Below are positions 50,004 through 60,091 of a DNA stretch of 64,000 nucleotides, in pieces; position 1 is the stretch's first letter, and the number at the start of each line of letters is the position of its first letter. Under the pieces are notes generated by a model. The model did not search any database and was not told the DNA's origin. It was given only the letters and a program-made list of their open reading frames with translations. The translations under genes were made by a program, and so were the position numbers. Source of the stretch: Litoditis marina (Eukaryota > Nematoda > Chromadorea > Rhabditida > Rhabditidae); contig CAXIWQ010000008.1 of assembly GCA_964036275.1 (NCBI GenBank), forward strand, positions 46,015 to 110,014, given 5' to 3'.

Positions 50004-50750
50004 GTGAACAAAATCTGTTTCCTCGTAGGATACGGAACGTTGTTCTCTCCGAACCATTTTGCTGCCCTACTAGGGCAGAATAGTTTGTTCTGCTCAGATC
50101 AGCTAACTGTTTTTCCAGAACAAGAAAGTCTAATCGACATCCAATCCACACTCAAGCAAAACCACTTTTCTGCCCTACTAGGGCAGAATAGTTTGTTCTG
50201 CTCAGATCAGCTAACTGCTTTTCCAGAACAGGAAAGTATTATCGACATCCGATCCACACTCGAGCAAAACCACTTTTCTGTCCTACTAGGCCAGAATTAG
50301 TGAACAAAATCTGTTTCCTCGTAGGATAAGGAACGTTGTTCTCTCCGAACCATTTTGCTGCCCTACTAGGGCAGAATCGTTTGTTCTGCTCAGATCAGCT
50401 AACTGTTTTTCCAGAACAGGAAAGTCTCATTGACATCCGATCCACACTCGAGCAAAACCACTTTTCTGCCCTACTAGGGCAGAATGAGTGAACAAACTCT
50501 TTGTTTTTATAGGAAACGGAACGTTGTTCTCTCCGAACCATTTTGCTGCCCTACTAGGGCAGAATCGTTTGTTCTGCTCAGATCAGCTAACTGTTTTTCC
50601 AGAACAGGAAAGTCTCATTGACATCCGATCCACACTCGAGCAAAACCACTTTTCTGCCCTACTAGGGCAGAATGAGTGAACAAAATCTGTTTCCTCGTAG
50701 GATACGGAACGTTGTTCTCTCCGAACCATTTTGCTGCCCTACTAGGGCAG

Positions 50751-50840
50751 AATAGTTTGCTAACTGTTTTTCCAGAACAGAATAGTTTGCTAACTGTTTT
50801 TCCAGAACAGAATAGTTTGCTAACTGTTTTTCCAGAACAG
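50751..50840 (+). repeat. Perfect 30-bp triplication inside a short B module
   Basis: Three identical 30-bp copies (50751-50780, 50781-50810, 50811-50840), each from AATAGTTTGC to CCAGAACAG. CAGAATAG is joined back to the normal CAGAACAG/GGCAGAATAG context, which fits slippage between CAGAA repeats. It is the only sub-module amplification I saw in the satellite. Confidence 0.95.
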
Positions 50841-51500
50841 GAAAGTCTCATCGACATCCGATCCACACTCGAGCAAAACCACTTTTCTGCCCTACTAGGG
50901 CAGAATAGTTTGTTCTGCTCAGATCAGCTAACTGTTTTTCCAGAACAAGAAAGTCTAATCGACATCCAATCCACACTCAAGCAAAACCACTTTTCTGCCC
51001 TACTAGGGCAGAATAGTTTGTTCTGCTCAGATCAGCTAACTGCTTTTCCAGAACAGGAAAGTATTATCGACATCCGATCCACACTCGAGCAAAACCACTT
51101 TTCTGTCCTACTAGGCCAGAATTAGTGAACAAAATCTGTTTCCTCGTAGGATAAGGAACGTTGTTCTCTCCGAACCATTTTGCTGCCCTACTAGGGCAGA
51201 ATCGTTTGTTCTGCTCAGATCAGCTAACTGTTTTTCCAGAACAGGAAAGTCTCATTGACATCCGATCCACACTCAAGCAAAACCACTTTTCTGCCCTACT
51301 AGGGCAGAATGAGTGAACAAACTCTTTGTTTTTATAGGAAACGGAACGTTGTTCTCTCCGAACCATTTTGCTGCCTTACTAGGGCAGAATCGTTTGTTCT
51401 GCTCAGACCAGCTAACTGTTTTTCCAGAACAGGAAAGTCTCATTGACATCCGATCCACACTCGAGCGAAACCACTTTTCTGCCCTACTAGGGCAGAATGA

Positions 51501-53188
51501 GTGAACAAAATCTGTTTCCTCGTAGGATACGGAACGTTGTTCTCTCCGAACCATTTTGCTGCCCTACTAGGGCAGAATAGTTTGCTAACTGTTTTTCCAG
51601 AACAGGAAAGTCTCATCGACATCCGATCCACACTCGAGCAAAACCACTTTTCTGCCCTACTAGGGCAGAATAGTTTGTTCTGCTCAGATCAGCTAACTGT
51701 TTTTCCAGAACAGGAAAGTATCATCGACATCCGATCCACACTCGAGCAAAACCATTTTTCTGTCTAACTAGGCCAGAATGAGTGAACAAAATCGGTTTCC
51801 TCGTAGGATACGGAACGTTGTTCTCTCCAAACCATTTTGCTGCCCTACTAGGGCAGAACAGTTTGTTCTGCTCAGATCAGCTAAGTGTTTTTCCAGAACA
51901 GGAAAGTCTAATCGACATCCGATCCACACTCGAGCAAAACCACTTTTCTGCCCTACTGGGCCAGAATGAGTGAACAAAATCTTTGTTTTCATAGGAAACG
52001 GAACGAGGTTCTGTTCACACCAGTTTCTGCCCTACTAGGGCAGAATCGTTTGTTCTGCTCAGATCAGCTAACTGTTTTTCCAGAACAGGAAAGTCTCATT
52101 GACATCCGATCCACACTCGAGCAAAACCACTTTTCTGCCCTACTAGGGCAGAATGAGTGAACAAACTCTTTGTTTTTATAGGAAACGGAACGTTGTTCTC
52201 TCCAAACCATTTTGCTGCCCTACTAGGGCAGAATCGTTTGTTCTGCTCAGATCAGCTAACTGTTTTTCCAGAACAGGAAAGTCTCATTGACATCCGATCC
52301 ACACTCGAGCGAAACCACTTTTCTGCCCTACTAGGGCAGAATGAGTGAACAAAATATGTTTCCTCGTAGGATACGGAACGTTGTTCTCTCCAAACCATTT
52401 TGCTGCCCTACTAGGGCAGAATCGTTTGCTAACTGTTTTTCCAGAACAGGAAAGTCTCATCGACATCCGATCCACACTCGAGCAAAACCACTTTTCTGCC
52501 CTACTAGGGCAGAATAGTTTGTTCTGCTCAGATCAGCTAACTGTTTTTCCAGAACAGGAAAGTATCATCGACATCCGATCCACACTCGAGCAAAACCATT
52601 TTTCTGTCCTACTAGGCCAGAATGAGTGAACAAAATCGGTTTCCTCGTAGGATACGGAACGTTGTTCTCTCCAAACCATTTTGCTGCCCTACTAGGGCAG
52701 AATAGTTTGTTCTGCTCAGATCAGCTAAGTGTTTTTCCAGAACAGGAAAGTCTAATCGACATCCGATCCACACTCGAGCAAAACCACTTTTCTGCCCTAC
52801 TGGGCCAGAATGAGTGAACAAAATCTTTGTTTTCATAGGAAACGGAACGAGGTTCTGTTCACACCAGTTTCTGCCCTACTAGGGCAGAATCGTTTGTTCT
52901 GCTCAGATCAGCTAACTGTTTTTCCAGAACAGGAAAGTCTCATTGACATCCGATCCACACTCGAGCAAAACCACTTTTCTGCCCTACAAGGGCAGAATGA
53001 GTGAACAAACTCTTTGTTTTTATAGGAAACGGAACGTTGTTCTCTCCGAACCATTTTGCTGCCCTACTAGGGCAGAATCGTTTGTTCTGCTCAGATAAGC
53101 TAACTGTTTTTCCAGAACAGGAAAGTCTCATTGACATCCGATCCACACTCGAGCGAAACCACTTTTCTGCCCTACTAGGGCAGAATGA
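51501..53188 (+). repeat. 844-bp higher-order repeat (set 2), two further copies
   Basis: Two tandem 844-bp copies (51501 and 52345), continued by a third from 53189. The first carries CTGTCTAACTAGGCC and GCAGAACAGTTTG, also seen at 46645-46750 just right of the LTR element. That links these copies to the array segment bordering the insertion (offset 5113 bp). Confidence 0.86.
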
Positions 53189-54715
53189 GTGAACAAAATC
53201 TGTTTCCTCGTAGGATACGGAACGTTGTTCTCTCCGAGCCATTTTGCTGCCCTACTAGGGCAGAATAGTTTGCTAACTGTTTTTCCAGAACAGGAAAGTC
53301 TCATCGACATCCGATCCACACTCGAGCAAAACCACTTTTCTGCCCTACTAGGGCAGAATAGTTTGTTCTGCTCAGATCAGCTAACTGTTTTTCCAGAACA
53401 GGAAAGTATCATCGACATCCGATCCACACTCGAGCAAAACCATTTTTCTGTCCAACTAGGCCAGAATGAGTGAACAAAATCGGTTTCCTCGTAGGATACG
53501 GAACGTTGTTCTCTCCAAACCATTTTGCTGCCCTACTAGGGCAGAACAGTTTGTTCTGCTCAGATCAGCTAAGTGTTTTTCCAGAACAGGAAAGTCTAAT
53601 CGACATCCGATCCACACTCGAGCAAAACCACTTTTCTGCCCTACTGGGCCAGAATGAGTGAACAAAATCTTTGTTTTCATAGGAAACGGAACGAGGTTCT
53701 GTTCACACCAGTTTCTGCCCTACTAGGGCAGAATCGTTTGTTCTGCTCAGATCAGCTAACTGTTTTTCCAGAACAGAAAAGTCTCATTGACATCCGATCC
53801 ACACTCGAGCAAAACCACTTTTCTGCCCTACTAGGGCAGAATGAGTGAACACAATCTGTTTCCTCGTAGGATACGAAACGTTGTTCTCTCCGAACCATTT
53901 TGCTGCCCTACTAAGGCAGAATAGTTCGTTAACTGTTTTTCCAGAACAGGAAAGTCTCATCGACATCCGATCCACACTCGAGCAAAACCACTTTTCTGTC
54001 CTACTAGGCCAGAATGAGTGAACAAAATCTGTTTCCTCGTAGGATACGGAACGTTGTTCTCTCCGAACCATTTTGCTGCCCTACTAAGGCAGAATAGTTC
54101 GTTAACTGTTTTTCCAGAACAGGAAAGTCTCATCGACATCCGATCCACACTCGAGCAAAACCACTTTTCTGTCCTACTAGGCCAGAATGAGTGAACAAAA
54201 TCTGTTTCCTCGTAGGATACGGAACGTTGTTCTCTCCGAACCATTTTGCTGCCCTACTAGGGCAGAATCGTTTGTTCTGCTCAGATCAGCTAACTGTTTT
54301 TCCAGAACAGGAAAGTCTCATTGACATCCGATCCACACTCGAGCAAAACCACTTTTCTGCCCTACTGGGCCAGAATGAGTGAACAAAATCTTTGTTTTCA
54401 TAGGAAACGGAACGAGGTTCTGTTCACACCAGTTTCTGCCCTACTAGGGCAGAATCGTTTGTTCTGCTCAGATCAGCTAACTGTTTTTCCAGAACAGAAA
54501 AGTCTCATTGACATCCGATCCACACTCGAGCAAAACCACTTTTCTGCCCTACTAGGGCAGAATGAGTGAACAAAATCTTTGTTTTCATAGGAAACGGAAC
54601 GAGGTTCTGTTCACACCACTTTTCTGCCCTACTAGGGCAGAATTAGTGAACAAAATCTGTTTCCTCGTAGGATACGGAACGTTGTTCTCTCCTAACCATT
54701 TTGCTGCCCTACTTT

Positions 54716-55631
54716 TCACAGGTTTCAATAATGTTCTAAGACTCGATCATTTCCGATCTGAATTGTTCCAAATCGCGCAATTTTTGCAGGTTTTACGAAT
54801 GTTCTAAGACTCGATCATTTCAGATCTGGATTATTCCAATCGCGCAATTTTTGCAGGTTTTAAGAATGTTCTGAGACTCGATCATTTCCGATCTGAATTA
54901 TTTCAATTGCGATCATCTCAGATCTGAATGATTCCAATTGCGATCATCTCAGATCTGAATTATTCCAATCGCGCAATTTTTGCTGGTTTTAAGAATGTTC
55001 TAAGATTTTCGCAGGTTTAAGGAATGCTCTAAGACTCGATGATTTCAGATCTGAATTATTCCAATCGCGCAATTTTTGCAGGCTTTTCTAGAATGTTCTG
55101 AGACTCGATCATTTCAGATCTGGATTATTCCAATCGCGCAATTTTGCAGGTTTTAAGAATGTTCTAAGACTCGATCATTTCAGATCTGAGTTATTCCAAT
55201 CGCGCAATTTTTGCATGTTTGAAGAATGTTCTAAGACTCGATCATTTTCGATCTGAATTGTTTAAAATCGCGCAATTTTGCAGGTTTTAAGAAGGTTCTA
55301 AGACTCGATCATTTCCGATCTAAATTGTTCCAAATCGCGCAATTTTTGCAGGTTTTCAGAATGTTTAAGAATGACTCGATCATTTCAGATCTGAATTATT
55401 CCGATCGCGCAATTTTTGCAGGTTTTAAGAATGTTCTGAGACTCGATCATTTCCGATCTGAATTATTCCAATTGCGATCATCTCAGATCTGAATTATTCC
55501 AATCGCGCAATTTTTGCTGGTTTTAAGAATGTTCTAAGATTTTCGCAGGTTTAAGGAATGTTCTAAGACTCGATGATATCAGATCTGAATTATTCCAATC
55601 GCGCAATTTTTGCAGGTTTTTCTAGAATGTT
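54716..55631 (+). repeat. 67-bp tandem array
   Basis: About 13 units of 67-68 bp plus partial and compound units. Each has AGACTCGATCATTTC, a perfect 12-bp palindrome TTCAGATCTGAA in many copies (TTCCGATCTGAA in others), AATCGCGCAATTTTTGCAGG and AAGAATGTTCTA. A longer compound unit with ATTGCGATCATCTCAGATC appears twice (near 54910 and 55470), so there is a higher-order component. The array joins the main satellite at both ends but with the satellite in opposite orientation on its right. Confidence 0.9.
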
Positions 55632-56072
55632 CTGAGACTGTTCTGGAAAAATACTTAGCTGATCTGAGCAGAACAAACTATTCTGCCCTAGTAGGGCAGC
55701 AAAATGGTTTGGAGAAAACAACATTTTGTGTCCTACGAGACGAGAGTTTGTTCACTTATTCTGCCCTAGTAGGGCATAAAAGTGGTGTTGCTTAAGTGTC
55801 GATCGGATGTCGATTAGACTTTCCTGTTCTGTAAAACACTTAGTTGATCTGAGCAGAACAATCGATTCTGCCCTAGTAGGGCAGCAAAGTGGTTCGGAGG
55901 GAACAACATTTTGTGTCCTACGAGACAAGAGAGTTTGTTCACTTATTCTGCCCTAGTAGGGCAGAAAAGTGGTTTTGCTCGAGTGTGAATTGGATGTCGA
56001 TTAGGCTTTCCTGCTCTGAAAAAACACTTAGCTGATACGAGCAGAACGATTATTTGTGCCCTAGTAGGGCAA
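55632..56072 (-). repeat. Inverted, diverged block of the main satellite
   Basis: About two A+B units of the main satellite in reverse orientation, with four or five module-boundary palindromes read as CTGCCCTAGTAGGGCAG. It is clearly diverged: the A part reads ACATTTTGTGTCCTACGAGA where the forward array would give a different reverse complement, and B carries CCTGCTCTGAAAAAACAC. The left junction shares GTTCTG with the end of the 67-bp array, suggesting microhomology joining. Low identity and small size mark an old array edge. Confidence 0.88.
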
Positions 56073-56186
56073 CTCAAAACATGATTTAAATCACGTTTTT
56101 GATGTGATCGAAGAACCTAAAACATGATTCACGTTTTCCCATGTGGGCGAGGAACCAAAACTTGATTTAAATCACGTTTTCCGATG
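56073..56186 (+). repeat. Short patch of the 44-bp repeat
   Basis: Two to three degenerate units of the repeat that fills 60970-62284, with ACATGATTTAAATCACG and CCATGTGGGCGAGG-type variants. It directly precedes a 27-bp array, the same order seen again at 62284/62286. Confidence 0.85.
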
Positions 56187-57406
56187 TTTATACAATTATC
56201 CCTTAGATCCCAAATTATACACCCATCCCTTAGATCCCAAATTATGCATCTATCGCTTAGATCCCAAATTATACATCTATCGCTTAGTTCCCAAATTATT
56301 CATCTATCGCTTAAATCCCAAAATATACATCTATTCCTTAGATTCGAAATTATACATCTATCGCTTAGATCCCAAATTATACATCTATCCTTTAGATCCC
56401 AAATTATACAACTATCGCTTAGATCTCAAATTATACATATTTTCCTCAGATCCCAAATTATACATATATCGCTTAGATCCCAAATTATACATCTATCGCT
56501 TAGATCCCAAATTATACATCTATCGCTTAGATCCCAAATTATACATCTATCCATTAGATCCCAAATTATACATCTATCGCTCAGATCCCAAATTATACAT
56601 CTTTCCCTTAGATCCCAAATTATACATCTATCGCTTAGATCCCAAATTATACATCTATCGCTTAGATTCCATATTATACATCTATCCCTTAGATCCCAAA
56701 TTATACATCTATCGCTCAGATCCCAAATTATACAATTATTCCTTAGATCCCAAATTATACATATTTCCCTTAGATCCCAAATTATACATCTATCCCTTAG
56801 ATCTCAAATTATACATCTATCGCTTAGATCCCAAACTGTACATCAATCGCTTAGATCCCAAATTATACATATATCGCTTAGATCCCAAATTATACATCCA
56901 TCCCTTAGATCCCAAGTTATGCATCTATCGCTTAGATCCCAAATTATACATCCATCCCTTAGATCCCAAATTATACATTTATCGCTTAGATCCCAAATTA
57001 TACATCTATCGCTTAGATCCCAAATTATACATCTATCGCTTAGATCCCAAATTATACAATTATCCCTTAGATCCCAAATTATACATCTATCGCTTTGATC
57101 CCGAATTATACATATTTCCCTTAGGTCCCAAATTATACAATTATCCCTTAGATCCCAAATTATACATATATCGCTTAGATCCCAAACTATACATCTATCG
57201 CTTAGATCCCAAGTTATACATCTATCGCTTAGATCCCAAATTATACATCTATCCCTTAGATCCCAAATTATACATCTATCGCTTAGATCCCAAATTATAC
57301 ATCTATCGCTTAGATCCCAAATTATACATCTATCGCTTAGATCCCAAAATATACATCTATCTCTTAGATCCCAAATTATACATCTATCGCTTAGATCCCA
57401 AATTAT
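56187..57406 (+). repeat. 27-bp tandem array, copy I (~45 units)
   Basis: About 45 units of a 27-bp repeat built on CGCTTAGATCCCAAATTATA, with variants CCCTTAGATCCC and CATATTTCC. Because 27 is 9 codons, at least two plus-strand frames and minus-strand frames stay open for hundreds of codons. The longest frame, 450 codons at 56143-57495, gives a 9-residue repeat LDPKLYIYR. Start and end lie in unrelated sequence and the unit varies at all codon positions, so I do not call a gene. Confidence 0.95.
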
Positions 57407-57408
57407 CG

Positions 57409-57431
57409 CGCGCAGCGCGAAGCGCTGTGCG
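57409..57431. other. GAA-triloop DNA hairpin, copy I
   Basis: Inverted repeat with a GAA loop at 57419-57421 and a stem of about 10 bp including one G-T pair (left arm GCGCAGCGC, right arm GCGCTGTGC). Its core is GCGAAGC, a heptamer known from biophysical work to form an unusually stable DNA mini-hairpin. An identical copy is at 62631-62653. Confidence 0.75.
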
Positions 57432-57641
57432 AGATTTGTCTTTGGTCCGGCTAATGCGCGCTTCTGTTTTTTTAGTTTCTCCTCAAAAAGGCTGACATTT
57501 GCAAAACGAAGTTTTTATTGATGTACTTGTTTTCTATAGCTAATTCCCTAACCGTGTTTCAAATTTGAGCGAAATCGGTCAAGTTTGAGCCAAGTTATGA
57601 CCTCATGCGCTTCATCAAGAGCGCCAACTTCCGTCGTGTGT

Positions 57642-57664
57642 GGGTGGGTGTGTGTGTGGGTGGG
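57642..57664 (+). other. Potential G-quadruplex tract, copy I
   Basis: Four GGG runs arranged as GGGTGGG, then nine bases of alternating TG, then GGGTGGG. Loops are 1, 9 and 1 nt. This fits a relaxed quadruplex pattern. Repeated at 62864-62886. Confidence 0.5.
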
Positions 57665-57988
57665 TGGTGACAAGAAAAGTAAACCCAGTTTAAGGGTTTC
57701 TACTCAACCGATTCCGTTGAAAATTGTGGAAGACATGTGATACCTACTCAAACACTCGCGGAGCAAAAAAAAATTAAGAAAAAATTGTTTTAATTAAAGT
57801 TATAGACATTTTTTGGAAAGTGTCTGCGTCTCTCCATTTAGCACGCTCTCTCACTCTCTCTGTCCGGTCGACAACTCAAACTGTATTGTAACTTAGAGTA
57901 ACAATTACCGATTTGCTCGAAAATTGAAATATGATGCCATCGTGACTTTTATTTGAGTATGAAGTATTCTATTCCTGACGTCCTTCAG

Positions 57989-58980
57989 GATTCTGGAGAC
58001 CAGATGACGTCATTTTTGAAAAGTGCAAAGTTGACGTCACATATATTTTTAAACGATGGTAATATCTTAGAAAAGGTCAATTAACGGTGAAACTCAATCT
58101 GAGAGTGATGTATTCTGGGATTCTGGAGACCAGATGACGTCGATTTTGAAAAGTGCAAAGTTGACGTCACATATATTTTTAAACGATGGTAATATCTTAG
58201 AAAAGGTCAATTAACGGTGAAACTCAATCTGAGAGTGATGTATTCTGGGATTCTGGAGACCAGATGACGTCGATTTTGAAAAGTGCAAAGTTGACGTCAC
58301 ATATATTTTTAAACGATGGTAATATCTTAGAAAGGGTCAATTAACGGTGAAACTCAATCTGAGAGTGATGTATTCTGGGATTCTGTAGACCAGATGACGT
58401 CGATTTTGAAAAGTGCAAAGTTGACGTCACATATATTTTTAAACGATGGTAATATCTTAGAAAGGGTCAATTAACGGTGAAACTCAATCTGAGAGTGATT
58501 AATTCTGGGATTCTGGAGACCAGATGACGTCGATTTTGAAAAGTGCAAAGTTGACGTCACATATATTTTTAAACGATGGTAATATCTTAGAAAGGGTCAA
58601 TTAACGGTGAAACTCAATCTGAGAGTGATTAATTCTGGGATTCTGGAGAGCAGATGACGTCGATTTTGAAAAGTGCAAAGTTGACGTCACATATATTTTC
58701 AAATGTGAAAATATCTCCAAAAGGGTATATTAACGATGAAACTTTATCTAAATATGATTCATTCTGGAATTCAGGAGGCCAGATCCCAGATGACGTCAAC
58801 TTGAAAAAAATTGACGTGAAATATGTTTTGAATGCTGAAAACTTCTTAAAAATGGTCAATTCACGATGAAACTTCATTCAAACATGACGTATTCTGGGAT
58901 TCTGAAGAGCAGATAAAGTAGGTTTCTAGAACTGCAATGTTGACGTCATATTTTTTTTCGAATGATGGTAATACTGGACA
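57989..58980 (+). repeat. 130-bp tandem array with CRE-like octamers, copy I
   Basis: Six regular 130-bp units followed by two increasingly diverged units. Each regular unit has GATTCTGGAGACCAGATGACG, AAAGTGCAAAGTTGACGTCAC and AATTAACGGTGAAACTC. TGACGTCA, the palindromic CREB/ATF-type octamer, occurs once per unit (58032, 58162, 58292, 58422, 58552, 58682) and the first unit has a second at 58005; later units have TGACGTCG there. Decay toward the right edge is typical of unequal exchange, where edge units are not homogenised. Confidence 0.94.
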
Positions 58981-59061
58981 ATTGGTTCATTAAGAAAACA
59001 ATTTCATCTGCACCGCACAGATCAAATCACATACCTACGGCATGTATACAAAAAGCGAAAA
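58981..59061. other. Short spacer before the fold-back element
   Basis: About 80 bp that fit neither the 130-bp array nor the inverted repeat. Nothing recognisable. Confidence 0.5.
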
Positions 59062-59586
59062 ATTCATGAAAAAGTGGGGGCCCAACGACTGCGAGATTTG
59101 TCTTCTGCTGTGCGCCCCTTAGACAACTGCTCTCAAATGGAGCCGCTACTGCTACAAAAACCGAAAAATACTAATATACTCAAGTATAACAGTTTACAAA
59201 CATACAAAAGTCGTAATATATTTTCTCAAACCTGTAAACTAGAATCTACAAATCACAGATGTTAACTCAACGTAGTCAATTATAGAGTTCCTGGTTTTGT
59301 GCACAATGGTTGGTGTTTTTGATCATTACTTCAATTCTAGGTGCTATAACGTTCGGCATATTATTCAACAGTTGTTATCTCTTTCGCAGCTGTGACTTGT
59401 AGATTCTAGTTTACAGGTTTGAAAAAATATATTACGACTTTTGTATGTTTGTAAACTGTTATACTTGAGTATATTAGTATTTTTCGGTTTTTGTAGCAGT
59501 AGCGGCTCCATTTGAGAGCAGTTGTCTAAGGGGCGCACAGCAGAAGACAAATCTCGCAGTCGTTGGGCCCCCACTTTTTCATGAAT
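59062..59586. mobile_element. Fold-back element with ~197-bp inverted arms
   Basis: Left arm 59062-59258 and right arm 59390-59586 are near-perfect reverse complements, separated by a 131-bp unique spacer. The outer ends read ATTCATGAAAAAGTGGGGGC and its complement. The few differences include AATCACAG/AGTCACAG at the inner end and TTTTCTC/TTTTTTC near 59222. The same 63-codon frame appears in both arms in opposite directions, a consequence of the inversion. No transposase and no clear target duplication are visible. It could be a fold-back or MITE-like transposon, or an inverted duplication formed during array rearrangement. It sits at the 130-bp/27-bp array boundary. Confidence 0.78.
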
Positions 59587-60087
59587 ACATCTATCGCTTA
59601 GATCCCAAATTATACAATTATCTCTTAGATCCCAATATATACATATTTCCCTTAGATCCCAAATTATACATCTATTCCTTAGATCCCAAATTATACATCT
59701 ATCGCTTAGATCCCAAACTGTACATCAATCGCTTAGATCTCAAATTATACATCTATCGCTTAGATCCCAAATTATACATCTATCCATTAGATCCCAAATT
59801 ATACATCTATCACTCAGATCCCAAATTATACATCTTTCCCTTAGATCCCAAATTATACATCTATCCATTAGATCCCAAATTATACATCTATCACTCAGAT
59901 CCCAAATTATACATCTATCACTCAGATCCCAAATTATACATCTTTCCCTTAGATCCCAAATTATACATCTATCGCTTAGATCCCAAATTATACATCTATC
60001 GCTCAGATTCCGTATTATACATCTATACTTAGATCCCAAATTATACATCTATCGCTTAGATCCCAAATCATACATCTTTCCCTTCCA
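59587..60087 (+). repeat. 27-bp tandem array, copy II (~18 units)
   Basis: Same family as 56187-57406, with its own variants (CTATCACTCAGATCCC, CTATCCATTAGATCCC). Groups of units are repeated as blocks, for example the CCATTAG-CACTCAG pair. The 102-codon minus-strand frame is repeat-generated. Confidence 0.92.
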
Positions 60088-60091
60088 TCCA

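Larger units (their letters stand above)
46577..54715 (+). repeat. Main palindrome-delimited satellite, block II
   Basis: Same satellite and orientation as block I, resuming in the B module split by the insertion at 43105-46576. If the insertion and one copy of CAGCT are removed, the flanks rejoin as a normal B module. This part is dominated by an 844-bp higher-order unit. It ends inside a palindrome at about 54715 (the sequence reads CTGCCCTACTTTTCACAGG), where a 67-bp array begins. Confidence 0.96.
57407..57988. other. Single-copy spacer of the macro-repeat, copy I
   Basis: About 580 bp between the 27-bp and 130-bp arrays. It contains a GC-rich hairpin, TTTCAAATTTGAGCGAAATC-type sequence with a repeated AAGTTTGAGCC motif, a (GT)n/GGG tract, A-rich tracts and a CTCTCTCACTCTCTCTGTC tract. 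It recurs at 62629-63210 with only a handful of substitutions (for example GGTCCGG/GATCCGG and CGATTCCG/CGATTTCG). No gene is visible. It may be a remnant of a mobile element, but I recognise no family. Confidence 0.7.

Noticed and set aside
56143..57495. 450-codon open frame with a 9-residue LDPKLYIYR-type repeat
   Set aside because: The 27-bp unit is 9 codons long and lacks stops in several frames on both strands. Overlapping frames are equally long, so openness is not evidence of coding.
58629..58877. Overlapping plus- and minus-strand frames of 71-82 codons
   Set aside because: They lie in the decayed edge units of the 130-bp array and have no recognisable product.
59074..59574. Conserved 63-69-codon frame found twice in opposite directions
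   Set aside because: It is simply the two arms of the fold-back element; no domain is recognisable.
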